This document shows, piece by piece, positions 7,159 to 14,997 of a DNA stretch of 43,276 bases. The DNA is from CAIKZZ01 sp036742455 (GTDB taxonomy: Bacteria; Pseudomonadota; Gammaproteobacteria; Steroidobacterales; Steroidobacteraceae), in assembly GCA_036742455.1 (NCBI GenBank), contig DAINQU010000024.1, forward strand, positions 1 to 43,276, written 5' to 3'. Made by a program: the position numbers and the translations under genes. The notes below the pieces were generated by a model. That model was not told the DNA's origin. It saw only the letters and a program-made list of their open reading frames with translations, and did not search any database. Position 1 is the first letter of the stretch; every line of letters starts with the position of its first letter.

Positions 7159-8736
7159 TCAGGGGGTCAACGACAGGTCCTTCGTATAGACAACGTTCAT
7201 CACGTTGTCCGTCCAGCCCCGTACGCGCGGGGCGACCAAATGTTTGTTGACGTAAAAATACAATGGAATCAGAGGAGTATCGTCGAGCGCCTGTCGTTCG
7301 GCGGCCTCGAGTCGCTCGCGTCGAAGCGCCGGATCCGCGGTGCTTTCCGCTGCCGAGAGCAAGGCGTCGTAGCGGGGGTTGCGGTAATGCACGAGGTTGA
7401 TGCCGAAGTCACCGCCCAACACCGATGCGAAGGTATACGGATCGTTGTAATCCCCAATCCAACTGGAGCGAAAGAGCGTGGCTTCGCCGCGATTGATCGA
7501 CTCCAGCAAGGACCGAAATTCCTCGCCCACGGGCGTCACTTGCGCACCGAGCGCCTCTTGCCACATCGCCGTGACCGCCAACGCGACCTTTTCATGGGTG
7601 GCCCCGGTCGGATAGCGCAACTCCACGCGCAGCGGGTGCGCCGGGCCGTATCCGGCCTGCGCGTAGAGGGCCCGAGCCTCCTGCAGGCGCTCTGCCGCAG
7701 ACTGCGACTGCCAAGCGAAGCGCTGCGGCGTGTAGCCGTCCACGCCATCCGGCACCCAGCCGTACGCCGGCGTTTCCCCCAGCGCTGTGACGATGGACAC
7801 GATGCGCTCGCGATCAACGGTGAGCGCCAGAGCGCGGCGTAACCCCGGCGCATCCCGAAACGGCGGTTTTTCGAGGTTGAACCCGTAGAAATACACGCCG
7901 AGTTGAGGCGCGCGATGCACCTGAGCGCCGTGACGCTGCTGCAATTGCGCGAGCGAAGCCGCCGGCAATGCGTAGGTCACGTCGAGCTCACCCCCGCGAT
8001 ACCGAGCGTATTCGTCGCGGGGATCGGTGACGTGCAGGTAGCGGACTTCCCGAATGGAGACGCGCGCAACCGCGCGGTACGCCGGGTTGCGGCGCGCGAT
8101 CACCTGCGCGCCCACGGTCCAAAGTGACGGCACATAGGCGCCGTTCGACACCGTGCGCCCCGGCGCGAGCGGTGGGGCGCCGTGTGGCGTCGGAAACGTA
8201 CTCCAATGCGCCGTCAACGCCGGGAAATACGCTGTGGGCGCGCGCAGGTGTACGACCAGCGTCTGCGCATCCGGCGCCTCCACCCCCAAAGCGGTCGGCG
8301 GTAGACGGCCCGCGACGATATCCTCTGCGTGCTCCACGGGCGCAAGGACTTCCGCGTATTGGGAACCGGTCGCCGGATCGACGAGGCGCCGCCAACTGCG
8401 CACAAAATCGTCGGCCGTCACGGACTCGCCGTTGGACCAGCGCGCTTCGGGGCGGAGGTGATAGCGATAGGTCCGCCCGTCGGCGCTCACCGTCCAGCGA
8501 TCGGCCACGGCCGGGACCGGTCGAGCCGCCGCATCGAGGCTAGCGAGCCCCTCGTAACAGTCCCGCAGAATGGTCGCCGCGGAATCGCTACGGGCTAAGG
8601 CCGGATCGAGCGAATCGGGTTCGGGGCCGTTCCCACGCCGCAAGACGTCCGTCGGCGCGGGCGCCCGCGTACACGCCACGAGAACGAAAACGGTCAGGAC
8701 CGCCAACAGCCGTGTGGCGCGGCGCGCCGCCTTCAT
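7159..8736 (-). CDS. Periplasmic oligopeptide-binding lipoprotein (SBP family 5, OppA-like)
   Basis: Solute-binding lipoprotein of the OppA/DppA type, 525 residues. The N-terminus is a lipoprotein signal, RLLAVLTVFVLVAC, with a lipobox cysteine at residue 22. Family landmarks are PDSLDPALARSDSA, the domain YRYHLRPEARWSNGESVTADDFVRSWRRLVDP, LRRALALTVDRERIV and a C-terminal DTPLIPLYFYVNKHLV. By family it captures peptides for an ABC importer, but no permease or ATPase gene is present here, so it is an orphan receptor. It may feed a transporter encoded elsewhere, or serve in signalling or murein-peptide recycling. Its ATG overlaps the mnmG stop by 4 bp, implying co-translation with a tRNA-modification gene. 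Confidence 0.93.
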   Translation of the reverse strand: MKAARRATRLLAVLTVFVLVACTRAPAPTDVLRRGNGPEPDSLDPALARSDSAATILRDCYEGLASLDAAARPVPAVADRWTVSADGRTYRYHLRPEARWSNGESVTADDFVRSWRRLVDPATGSQYAEVLAPVEHAEDIVAGRLPPTALGVEAPDAQTLVVHLRAPTAYFPALTAHWSTFPTPHGAPPLAPGRTVSNGAYVPSLWTVGAQVIARRNPAYRAVARVSIREVRYLHVTDPRDEYARYRGGELDVTYALPAASLAQLQQRHGAQVHRAPQLGVYFYGFNLEKPPFRDAPGLRRALALTVDRERIVSIVTALGETPAYGWVPDGVDGYTPQRFAWQSQSAAERLQEARALYAQAGYGPAHPLRVELRYPTGATHEKVALAVTAMWQEALGAQVTPVGEEFRSLLESINRGEATLFRSSWIGDYNDPYTFASVLGGDFGINLVHYRNPRYDALLSAAESTADPALRRERLEAAERQALDDTPLIPLYFYVNKHLVAPRVRGWTDNVMNVVYTKDLSLTP

Positions 8737-10469
8737 CCGGCTCGGCCAATCTTCTTCAAATGGACGAGGAGCAGCGATACGGCGACGGGCGTGAGACCGG
8801 GTATGCGACTGGCTTGGCCCAAGGTACGCGGACGCACCTCCAGCAGTCGCTCACGGATCTCACTGGAGAGTCCCCGGACATTCGCAAAATCAAATTCTTC
8901 TGGAAATTCAGTAGCTTCGTGTCGCTCCAAGCGTGCCACTTCCGCATCCTGCCGGGCCAGATACCCGGCATATTTGCGCTCGACCTCGAGCGCTAATTGC
9001 ACCTGTTGCGCGAACTCCGGATCGGCGTCCTCGGCCGCGCGACCGGCGGCAATCGCGTCGCGCTTGCGCTCGAAGGCCTGCCAGCGCACCGACTCGACGA
9101 GGCCGAGTTCGCGACCCACCGGCGTGAGGCGCTGATCGGCGTTGTCCTCGCGCAGGCTCAAGCGATACTCCGCTCGACTCGTGAACATGCGGTACGGCTC
9201 GGGCGCACCGCGCGTAATCAGGTCGTCGAGCATGACGCCGATATAGGCCTCGGCGCGCTTCGGCCACCACGGCGCGAGACCTTGTACGGCGCGCGCGGCG
9301 TTCAATCCGGCAATCAATCCCTGCGCACCTGCCTCTTCGTAGCCGGTCGTGCCATTGATCTGGCCCGCCAAGTACAAGCCCTGCAGCGCACGGGTTTCCA
9401 AGGAATACTCGAGGTCCCGGGGATCGAAAAAATCGTATTCGATGGCGTAACCCGGTCGCGTGATGTGCGCCCGTTCGAAACCGCGAATACTGCGTACTAA
9501 GTCCAATTGCACGTCGAACGGCAGACTGGTGGAGATGCCGTTGGGATAGAGCTCGTGGGTATCCAAACCCTCGGGCTCCACAAAAATCTGGTGCGTCGTG
9601 CGCTCGGCAAAACGGACCACCTTGTCCTCAATCGACGGGCAATACCGGGGTCCACGACCTTCAATGACGCCGGTATACAACGGCGAGCGATCGATGCCGC
9701 CGCGGATGATCTCGTGGGTACGCTCGCTGGTGGCGGTGATGTGGCACGGCACCTGGCGCGGGTGATCCGCGACTCGGCCGAGGAAGGACAGCACTGGCAA
9801 CGGCTCATCGCTCGGTTGGGTGCTCATGACGGAGAAATCGACCGTGCGCGCATCGATGCGAGGCGGGGTTCCCGTCTTCAGGCGACCGACTCGCGGCATG
9901 CATTCGCGCAGACGCTCAGCGAGTCGTTGCGACGGCGGCTCACCGGCCCGCCCGCCGCTCGAACGCTCCAGGCCCACGTGTATCTTGCCGGCCAGAAAGG
10001 TACCGGCCGTCAGCACGACCGCGCCCGCCTCGAAACGCACGCCGCTCGCGGTCACGAGGCCAGTGACTCGACCGGCGTTGACGGTCAAGTCCGCCGCTTC
10101 GCCCTGGAAGATCGAGAGTCCCACTTGGTTCTCGACAATCGTGCGGATCGCACGACGATACAGTTGCCGATCCGCTTGCGCGCGCGTCGCGCGGACCGCC
10201 GGACCTTTACTGGCGTTCAGCACCCGTAACTGAATCGCGGCGCGATCCGCCGCGTGGGCCATGGCACCGCCCAGCGCATCAATCTCGCGCACCAAATGAC
10301 TCTTGCCGATGCCCCCGATGGCCGGATTGCAGCTCATCGCGCCAATGGTCTCGACGCTCTGGGTCACGAGCAGTGTACGGGCACCGGCGCGGGCCGCGGC
10401 GAGCGCAGCCTCCGTGCCGGCGTGTCCACCCCCGATGACCAACACATCAAAGCGATCCGGATGTCGCAT
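8733..10469 (-). CDS. mnmG: tRNA uridine-5-carboxymethylaminomethyl synthase subunit MnmG (GidA)
   Basis: FAD-dependent partner of MnmE, forming cmnm5U at wobble position 34 of certain tRNAs. I prefer the ATG at 10469 (MRHPDRFDVLVIGGGHAG), with TGAGTGGGG upstream, over the GTG at 10481. Seen motifs: FAD loop VIGGGHAGTEAA, SCNPAIGGIGKSH with the first conserved cysteine, RYCPSIEDKVVRF with the second, and LYLAGQINGTTGYEEAGAQG. The C-terminal MnmE-binding end is intact (GLSSEIRERL, GQASRIPGLTPVAVSLLLVHLKK). At 578 residues it is about 50 shorter than E. coli MnmG (629). The missing part falls between RKRDAIAAGRA and DPEFAQQVQ, where relatives have a longer helical linker. The gene begins 12 bp after the pirin stop. 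Confidence 0.96.
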   Translation of the reverse strand: MRHPDRFDVLVIGGGHAGTEAALAAARAGARTLLVTQSVETIGAMSCNPAIGGIGKSHLVREIDALGGAMAHAADRAAIQLRVLNASKGPAVRATRAQADRQLYRRAIRTIVENQVGLSIFQGEAADLTVNAGRVTGLVTASGVRFEAGAVVLTAGTFLAGKIHVGLERSSGGRAGEPPSQRLAERLRECMPRVGRLKTGTPPRIDARTVDFSVMSTQPSDEPLPVLSFLGRVADHPRQVPCHITATSERTHEIIRGGIDRSPLYTGVIEGRGPRYCPSIEDKVVRFAERTTHQIFVEPEGLDTHELYPNGISTSLPFDVQLDLVRSIRGFERAHITRPGYAIEYDFFDPRDLEYSLETRALQGLYLAGQINGTTGYEEAGAQGLIAGLNAARAVQGLAPWWPKRAEAYIGVMLDDLITRGAPEPYRMFTSRAEYRLSLREDNADQRLTPVGRELGLVESVRWQAFERKRDAIAAGRAAEDADPEFAQQVQLALEVERKYAGYLARQDAEVARLERHEATEFPEEFDFANVRGLSSEIRERLLEVRPRTLGQASRIPGLTPVAVSLLLVHLKKIGRAG

Positions 10470-10481
10470 GGCGAACCCCAC

Positions 10482-11324
10482 TCAACCGGTCAACTGGCCA
10501 CTGCGATAATCGCGCACGGCCTGTTCGATCTCGGCGACCGTGTTCATGACGAACGGGCCGTAGCTGACCACCGGCTCTCGCAACGGTCGCGCCGCCAACA
10601 GCAAGACTCGACCCATTTCCGTGCCGGCCGACAACTGCACGCTGTCACCGTCGTCGAGCTTACCGAGGCAGCCCTTGGCGACCCGTTGTCCGCCGATCTC
10701 GACGGCCCCCTCAAACACGTAGACGAGGGCGGTGTAGCCGACCGCCGTCGCCACATCGATCTGCGCACCGGGAGCCAAGGCGATGTCGAGGTACAAAGGA
10801 TCCGTGGCCCCGCCGCTGATCGGGCCTTGCACAGGCTCGTGCCCCGAAGAACGGAACGTACCGGCGACGACCGTGACTTCCGAGTCCCCCAGACGCACCC
10901 GAGGAATTTCTTCCGGATCCAGATCGCGGTAACCGGCCGGCTTCATTTTTTCGTTCGCCGGCAGATTCAGCCAGAGCTGGAAGCCGCGCATGCGGCCCGC
11001 GATTTGTTGGGGCATCTCCGAGTGGATGATGCCGCGCCCGGCGGTCATCCATTGAACACCACCGGCGACCAAGTCACCGCGATTGCCGAGGTGATCCTCG
11101 TGCAACAGGTGCCCGTCCAGCATATAGGTCACCGTTTCGAAGCCGCGGTGTGGGTGCGACGGGAACCCGGCGATGTAGTCGTTCGGTTCGTTGGAATCGA
11201 ACTCGTCGAGCATTAAGAACGGGTCGACCTTGGTGTCGGGCGTGATCACCCGGGTCAGTCGAACGCCGCCGCCGTCAGAGGTGGGTCGGCCGGTGAGTAT
11301 TTGGATAACGCGCCGCGAAGCCAT
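10482..11324 (-). CDS. Pirin family cupin protein
   Basis: Bicupin of the pirin/YhhW group, 280 residues, cytoplasmic. The N-terminal cupin carries the metal ligands in FPSHPHRGFETVTYMLDG and GRGIIHSEMPQ (two histidines of HPH, then H and E). The C-terminal pirin domain contains DIALAPGAQIDV, VYVFEGAVEIGG and RPLREPVVSYGPFVMNT, a segment typical of pirin ends. Known members act as quercetin 2,3-dioxygenases or as regulators of metabolic enzymes; the actual substrate here cannot be read. It follows the HPP gene by 37 bp and ends just before mnmG, so the arsC-HPP-pirin cluster reads straight into mnmG. Confidence 0.93.
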   Translation of the reverse strand: MASRRVIQILTGRPTSDGGGVRLTRVITPDTKVDPFLMLDEFDSNEPNDYIAGFPSHPHRGFETVTYMLDGHLLHEDHLGNRGDLVAGGVQWMTAGRGIIHSEMPQQIAGRMRGFQLWLNLPANEKMKPAGYRDLDPEEIPRVRLGDSEVTVVAGTFRSSGHEPVQGPISGGATDPLYLDIALAPGAQIDVATAVGYTALVYVFEGAVEIGGQRVAKGCLGKLDDGDSVQLSAGTEMGRVLLLAARPLREPVVSYGPFVMNTVAEIEQAVRDYRSGQLTG

Positions 11325-11361
11325 AAGTCGGATCCTGTCTCGGGGCCTACAGAGTAGCGCA

Positions 11362-12000
11362 TCAGGGCCCGATCGGAGTGTCGCGGCGACGTGCCGCGGC
11401 GCGCTCTACTTCACGGACCAAGCGTTCCACCGTCTCCCGATCCACGTCCAGGACCTCGCCCACCTGTGCGACGGCCGCGTCGATGTCTTCGGGGCGGATC
11501 TCTGGGAACACGTCGCGAACCTCAGCCAATGCGTCCGTCGCCGGCGCGGGCGTATAGGGATAACGGTGGCCGGTGACCCATCGGTGGTACGCCATGCCGA
11601 GTCCGGTTAGTAAGAGTGCGTTGCAGCCGATCGGCAGCCAGGCAAATCCGTAGCCGGCGGCGGTGACACTGGGCCCACCCAAGACCGCCACGAGGGCCGT
11701 CGCCCCGCCTGGCGGGTGCAGGCTGCGCGTTTGGGCCATCACCCAAATCGCCAACCCCACGGCCAACCCGGACGCGACGATGAGATTGGGCACGTACCGT
11801 GCGACGGTAACCCCGACGAGCGCCGACACAACATTACCGACGACGATTGCCCACGGCCGTGCAAGAGGACTGGCCGGCAGGGCAAACAAGATCACGGAGG
11901 ATGCCGCCATCGGCGCCACGATGACCGGTACGTGCCCATCGGCCCCCACGAACGTGGCGGTCAGCAGACCCGTACCGGAAATACCGAGTAGCGCCCCCAA
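11362..12000 (-). CDS. HPP family integral membrane protein (5' end unresolved, possibly disrupted)
   Basis: Membrane protein with the namesake motif SLHPPGGATALVAVLGGP and four hydrophobic segments (LLGISGTGLLTATFVGA, VIVAPMAASSVILFALP, PWAIVVGNVVSALVGVT, LPIGCNALLLTGLGMAY). A charged cytoplasmic C-terminal tail of about 60 residues follows. HPP proteins have been linked to nitrite transport in plants and cyanobacteria; the bacterial role is open. The start is a problem: no ATG exists in frame. Coordinates use a TTG at 12000, but family-like sequence (RFAQQLLPLPGSSLRG) continues upstream to a TGA at 12064-12066. Before that TGA the same frame offers GTG AAG CGG TGG right after arsC. Either a CTG/TTG start or an early nonsense mutation is possible. 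Confidence 0.75.
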   Translation of the reverse strand: MGALLGISGTGLLTATFVGADGHVPVIVAPMAASSVILFALPASPLARPWAIVVGNVVSALVGVTVARYVPNLIVASGLAVGLAIWVMAQTRSLHPPGGATALVAVLGGPSVTAAGYGFAWLPIGCNALLLTGLGMAYHRWVTGHRYPYTPAPATDALAEVRDVFPEIRPEDIDAAVAQVGEVLDVDRETVERLVREVERAAARRRDTPIGP

Positions 12001-12082
12001 GGCCGCTAGCCCGTCGCCGCGCAGCGAGGAACCCGGCAGCGGCAGCAGTTGCTGCGCGAAGCGTCACCACCGCTTCACCGTC

Positions 12083-12460
12083 TCAACCGGACGCCGTACG
12101 AACGTGGTCCAGAAACGCGAGCACCGTCTCGGACGGCCGACACAGTCGAACGATGGCCTCGGTGACCACGATAGGACGATTGATCAGGATGGGATGGTTG
12201 AGCATGTGCTCGATGAGCACATCGTCCGGCAGGCTCGGGTCGCCAAGTCCGAGTTCGGCGTACGGGGTGCCTTTCTCGCGCAGCAACCCCCGCACGGGAA
12301 TACCCATCCGGTGGATCAAGGATTCTAACGTCGCCCGATCCGGCGGCGTGGACAGGTATTCGATGACGTTCGGCTCAATCCCGGCCTCACGAAGCAACGT
12401 CAAGACGTTGCGCGAGGTCCCACAGGCCGGATTGTGGTAGACGGTGACGGCGAGTGACAC
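12083..12460 (-). CDS. arsC: Arsenate reductase, glutaredoxin-coupled type (ArsC/YffB fold)
   Basis: Reduces arsenate to arsenite through a cysteine-arsenate intermediate resolved by glutathione and glutaredoxin. The 125-residue protein starts at a GTG (12458-12460). The catalytic loop is YHNPACGTSRNVL near residues 8-20. The conserved segments IEYLSTPPDRATLESL, LLREKGTPYAELGL and LNHPILINRPIVV supply the later arginines that bind the oxyanion. No ArsR or efflux pump gene is nearby, so it is not part of a full ars operon. It leads a minus-strand run with the HPP gene, whose reading frame begins within a few bases of its stop. Confidence 0.9.
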   Translation of the reverse strand: MSLAVTVYHNPACGTSRNVLTLLREAGIEPNVIEYLSTPPDRATLESLIHRMGIPVRGLLREKGTPYAELGLGDPSLPDDVLIEHMLNHPILINRPIVVTEAIVRLCRPSETVLAFLDHVRTASG

Positions 12461-12532
12461 GAGGGATGCCCTCCAGCGTATGCGGTGAATGATAGCCGGT
12501 TACGAGCAGCGTACCGGCCGCCGCGTGGTCCC

Positions 12533-12550
12533 ATGTCATAAAAGAATCAC
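12533..12550 (+). promoter_or_regulatory. Candidate Pho box upstream of the porin operon
   Basis: ATGTCAT AAAA GAATCAC: two heptamers 11 bp apart with an A-only spacer, 10 of 14 positions matching the PhoB consensus CTGTCAT-N4-CTGTCA(T/C). Ten bases downstream is TAGGCT (12561-12566), a possible -10. It lies in the 223-bp gap between divergent arsC and the porin gene, oriented toward the porin. The match is moderate and was found by eye. Confidence 0.35.
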
Positions 12551-12683
12551 CTTGCCCCCTTAGGCTTCGCCTCCTGAATGCGACCGCGCCGCCTGACCCC
12601 CTCGATGTGTGGGGATCTTGGAATGCGGCCCAGGTCGCTCCCGGACGCCGCTCGGCGCCCGCACGCTAGGGGATAACACGATA

Positions 12684-14315
12684 ATGAGCCGATTCAAGGC
12701 CTTGAAGATTGCCATCGCGGCGACCTGTGTGCTCGCGGGGGGCGTTGCCCATGCCGCTGACAGTGAACGCCAGTCGCTGGAGGAACTGCGCAACACGGTC
12801 GTGAACTTGCTGCAAGCGTTGGTCGAGCAGAAGGTTATGACGCACGATCAGGCCGAAGCATTGGTCAAATCCGCGCAGGATCAGGCTCAGAAAACAGCTC
12901 AGGACGCCGAAAAGCGGGATGCCGGCGCCGTCCGTGTGCCATACGTGCCGCAAATCGTTCGCGATCAGATCCGCCAAGAAGTCGCTGCCGAACTGCGGCC
13001 GGAAGTGGTGAAAGACGTGGTGGCCGAAGCCAAACAACAAGGTTGGGGCGTGCCGGCTGGCCTTCCGGATTGGATCTCCGGCGTTCGTCTGACCGGCGAC
13101 GTCCGCGTCCGCGCGCAGGAAGATTTGTTTCCGGCGGGCAACCAAGCGAACGCAGTGCCTGATTTTCAGGCCATCAACACCGCCGGTTCGATCACAAAGC
13201 CGGGTTTATCGGCGTTCCTCGACACGACCGAAAATCGGACTCGCCTGCGCATTCGCGCTCGCCTCGGTGCCGAAGCGCAATTGGCGTCGGATTTTTCGGC
13301 CGGTATCCGCCTCGCCACCGGCTCGTCGCTGGATCCGTCGTCGGAGAGCCAGACCTTGGGCACCAACAGCGCCCGCTACGGCGTCGGTCTGGATTTGGCC
13401 TATCTGCGTTGGGAGCCGAAGGCCGCCGACGGCTTCCGTCCGATCACCGCGTCGGCCGGTCGTATCGCTTCGCCGTGGTACAGCCCCACGGAACTCGTCT
13501 TTGCGCGTGACCTGACGTTTGAAGGCATCGCAAGCACCTTCCGCCATTCCTTGAAAGCTTTCGACCAGGACGGCTCGAACGTCTACGCAACTCTCGGCGC
13601 GTTCCCGATGCAGGAAGTGGCCCTGAATCACTCGGGCAACAAATGGATGCTGGGCGCCCAGATGGGGGCTCGATGGGATTGGAAGGATGGGGACAAAATC
13701 CGCGCGGCCGCTGCGTACTACGACTTCATTCATGTGACGGGGATTCGCAACGTTGCCGGCTCGTCGGTGCTGAACTACACGGCACCGGCGTTCGTACGCT
13801 ACGGCAATACGATGTTTGACATTCAGAACGACCCGAACCAATCCGCGTACTTGTTCGGCTTGGCCTCCAAGTTCCGGCTCGTGAACGTTGCTGCCTCGTA
13901 CGAGCATCCGATGGGCGACAAGACCCTCGCGGTCACCGCCGATCTCGTTAAGAACGTCGGCTACAACGCCGCCGATATATTGGCGCGCACCGGCTTGAGT
14001 CAGGGCGACCGCAGCCGCGGCTACGTCGGCGAAATCGCGTACGGCGACGCCGACGCAACGAGTCGCGCCGGCGCTTGGCGCGTCGCCTTTGGTTACCGCT
14101 ATGTTCAAGGCGACGCCGTGCTCGACGCATGGACGGATGCCGACTTCCACGGCGGCGGCACCAACGCCCGCGGCTACTACCTCAGTGGCAATGTCGGCGT
14201 GGCGAAGAATATCTGGGCCCAATTGCGCTACCTGAAGGGCGATGTGATCGATCTGCCGCCACCGTTCTTGTATGGCCTCGACATCGTTCAGCTCGACCTG
14301 AACGCGCGCTTCTGA
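12684..14315 (+). CDS. Putative outer-membrane porin (Porin_5-like) with N-terminal coiled coil
   Basis: Predicted outer-membrane channel of 543 residues. I start at the ATG at 12684 (MSRFKALKIAIAATCVL), preceded by AGGGGAT; a longer frame to 12609 lacks a signal. After the signal peptide (cleaved near AHA-AD), residues 27-120 are helical and charged (SLEELRNTVVNLLQALVEQKVMT, DQIRQEVAAEL), suggesting a periplasmic coiled coil. From WISGVRLTGDVRVRAQ onward the sequence alternates like beta strands, with RLRIRARLGAEAQL, LDLAYLRWEP and SAGRIASPWYSP, and ends in LDLNARF with a terminal phenylalanine as in beta-barrels. Substrate is unknown; Porin_5 members are poorly characterised. First gene of a four-gene plus-strand run. 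Confidence 0.85.
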   Translation: MSRFKALKIAIAATCVLAGGVAHAADSERQSLEELRNTVVNLLQALVEQKVMTHDQAEALVKSAQDQAQKTAQDAEKRDAGAVRVPYVPQIVRDQIRQEVAAELRPEVVKDVVAEAKQQGWGVPAGLPDWISGVRLTGDVRVRAQEDLFPAGNQANAVPDFQAINTAGSITKPGLSAFLDTTENRTRLRIRARLGAEAQLASDFSAGIRLATGSSLDPSSESQTLGTNSARYGVGLDLAYLRWEPKAADGFRPITASAGRIASPWYSPTELVFARDLTFEGIASTFRHSLKAFDQDGSNVYATLGAFPMQEVALNHSGNKWMLGAQMGARWDWKDGDKIRAAAAYYDFIHVTGIRNVAGSSVLNYTAPAFVRYGNTMFDIQNDPNQSAYLFGLASKFRLVNVAASYEHPMGDKTLAVTADLVKNVGYNAADILARTGLSQGDRSRGYVGEIAYGDADATSRAGAWRVAFGYRYVQGDAVLDAWTDADFHGGGTNARGYYLSGNVGVAKNIWAQLRYLKGDVIDLPPPFLYGLDIVQLDLNARF

Positions 14316-14325
14316 GGCCCGTCTC

Positions 14326-14979
14326 ATGAACACGAAGCTGGTTCGCGTCGTTGGCGGAGTGCTCTTGGTCGCGTTGGCCGGTGCCGCAGTCGGGCAGACT
14401 GCGCGCTCCGGTGGCGGCTCCAATGGCGGCGGCTCAACCGCCCAACAGGTCATCGCACAGATGCAGCAGGTCGCGCGCGAGCGCACCGAGGCGCAAGCCG
14501 ATGCGGCGAAAGCGAAACAAGATCTCGCCAGCGCGCAGGACGAATTAAAGAAACTGCGGGCGGAGCTGGAATCGGTGAAAGCCCGTGCGGCCGACCCGGA
14601 ACAGTTAGCGCGTGCACAGCGGGAGGCCCAACAGGCCACCGCGGATTTGGAGCGCGTACGCAATAACGTCAACGAATTGAACCGCCAGTTGCACGATGCT
14701 GCCGTCCGGCTGCGCGACAGCGAGAATGCGGGCGCAACGTTAAAGTCGACATTGGCCAGCGAAGTTCGTGTTCACGAAACGTGCGTCCGGGACAATGCCG
14801 AGCTCGGTGCCTTGGCCGTCGATACGCTCGCTCGCTACGAACAGCGCGCCGGTAGCCACGAACCGTTCTTCAAAATTTCCCAGACCCGCGCTCAAAACCT
14901 CGTTGACGAGTATCGAAGCAAGGTTGAGGATTTGAAGGCGCCACGGCCCACGGCCGACGCGATCAACGCGACCCACTAG
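14326..14979 (+). CDS. Periplasmic coiled-coil protein of unknown function
   Basis: A 217-residue exported protein. Signal peptide MNTKLVRVVGGVLLVALAG ends near VGQ-TA. A glycine-serine linker is followed by a long heptad-rich coiled coil from about residue 40 to 150 (AQADAAKAKQDLASAQDELK, ARAQREAQQATADLERV, NVNELNRQLHDAAVRLRD). The tail contains one cysteine (HETCVRDN) and an aromatic stretch HEPFFKISQTRAQNLVDEYR. I do not recognise a named family. It starts 10 bp after the porin stop and ends 18 bp before the SurA/DsbA-like gene, so it is surely co-transcribed. The porin also has an N-terminal coiled coil, so a physical partner role is plausible but unproven. Confidence 0.8.
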   Translation: MNTKLVRVVGGVLLVALAGAAVGQTARSGGGSNGGGSTAQQVIAQMQQVARERTEAQADAAKAKQDLASAQDELKKLRAELESVKARAADPEQLARAQREAQQATADLERVRNNVNELNRQLHDAAVRLRDSENAGATLKSTLASEVRVHETCVRDNAELGALAVDTLARYEQRAGSHEPFFKISQTRAQNLVDEYRSKVEDLKAPRPTADAINATH

Positions 14980-14997
14980 ACCGAACCGGACTTCTCC

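Noticed and set aside
13206..14672. 488-codon minus-strand open frame
   Set aside because: Antisense to the porin and coiled-coil genes; explained by high GC content.
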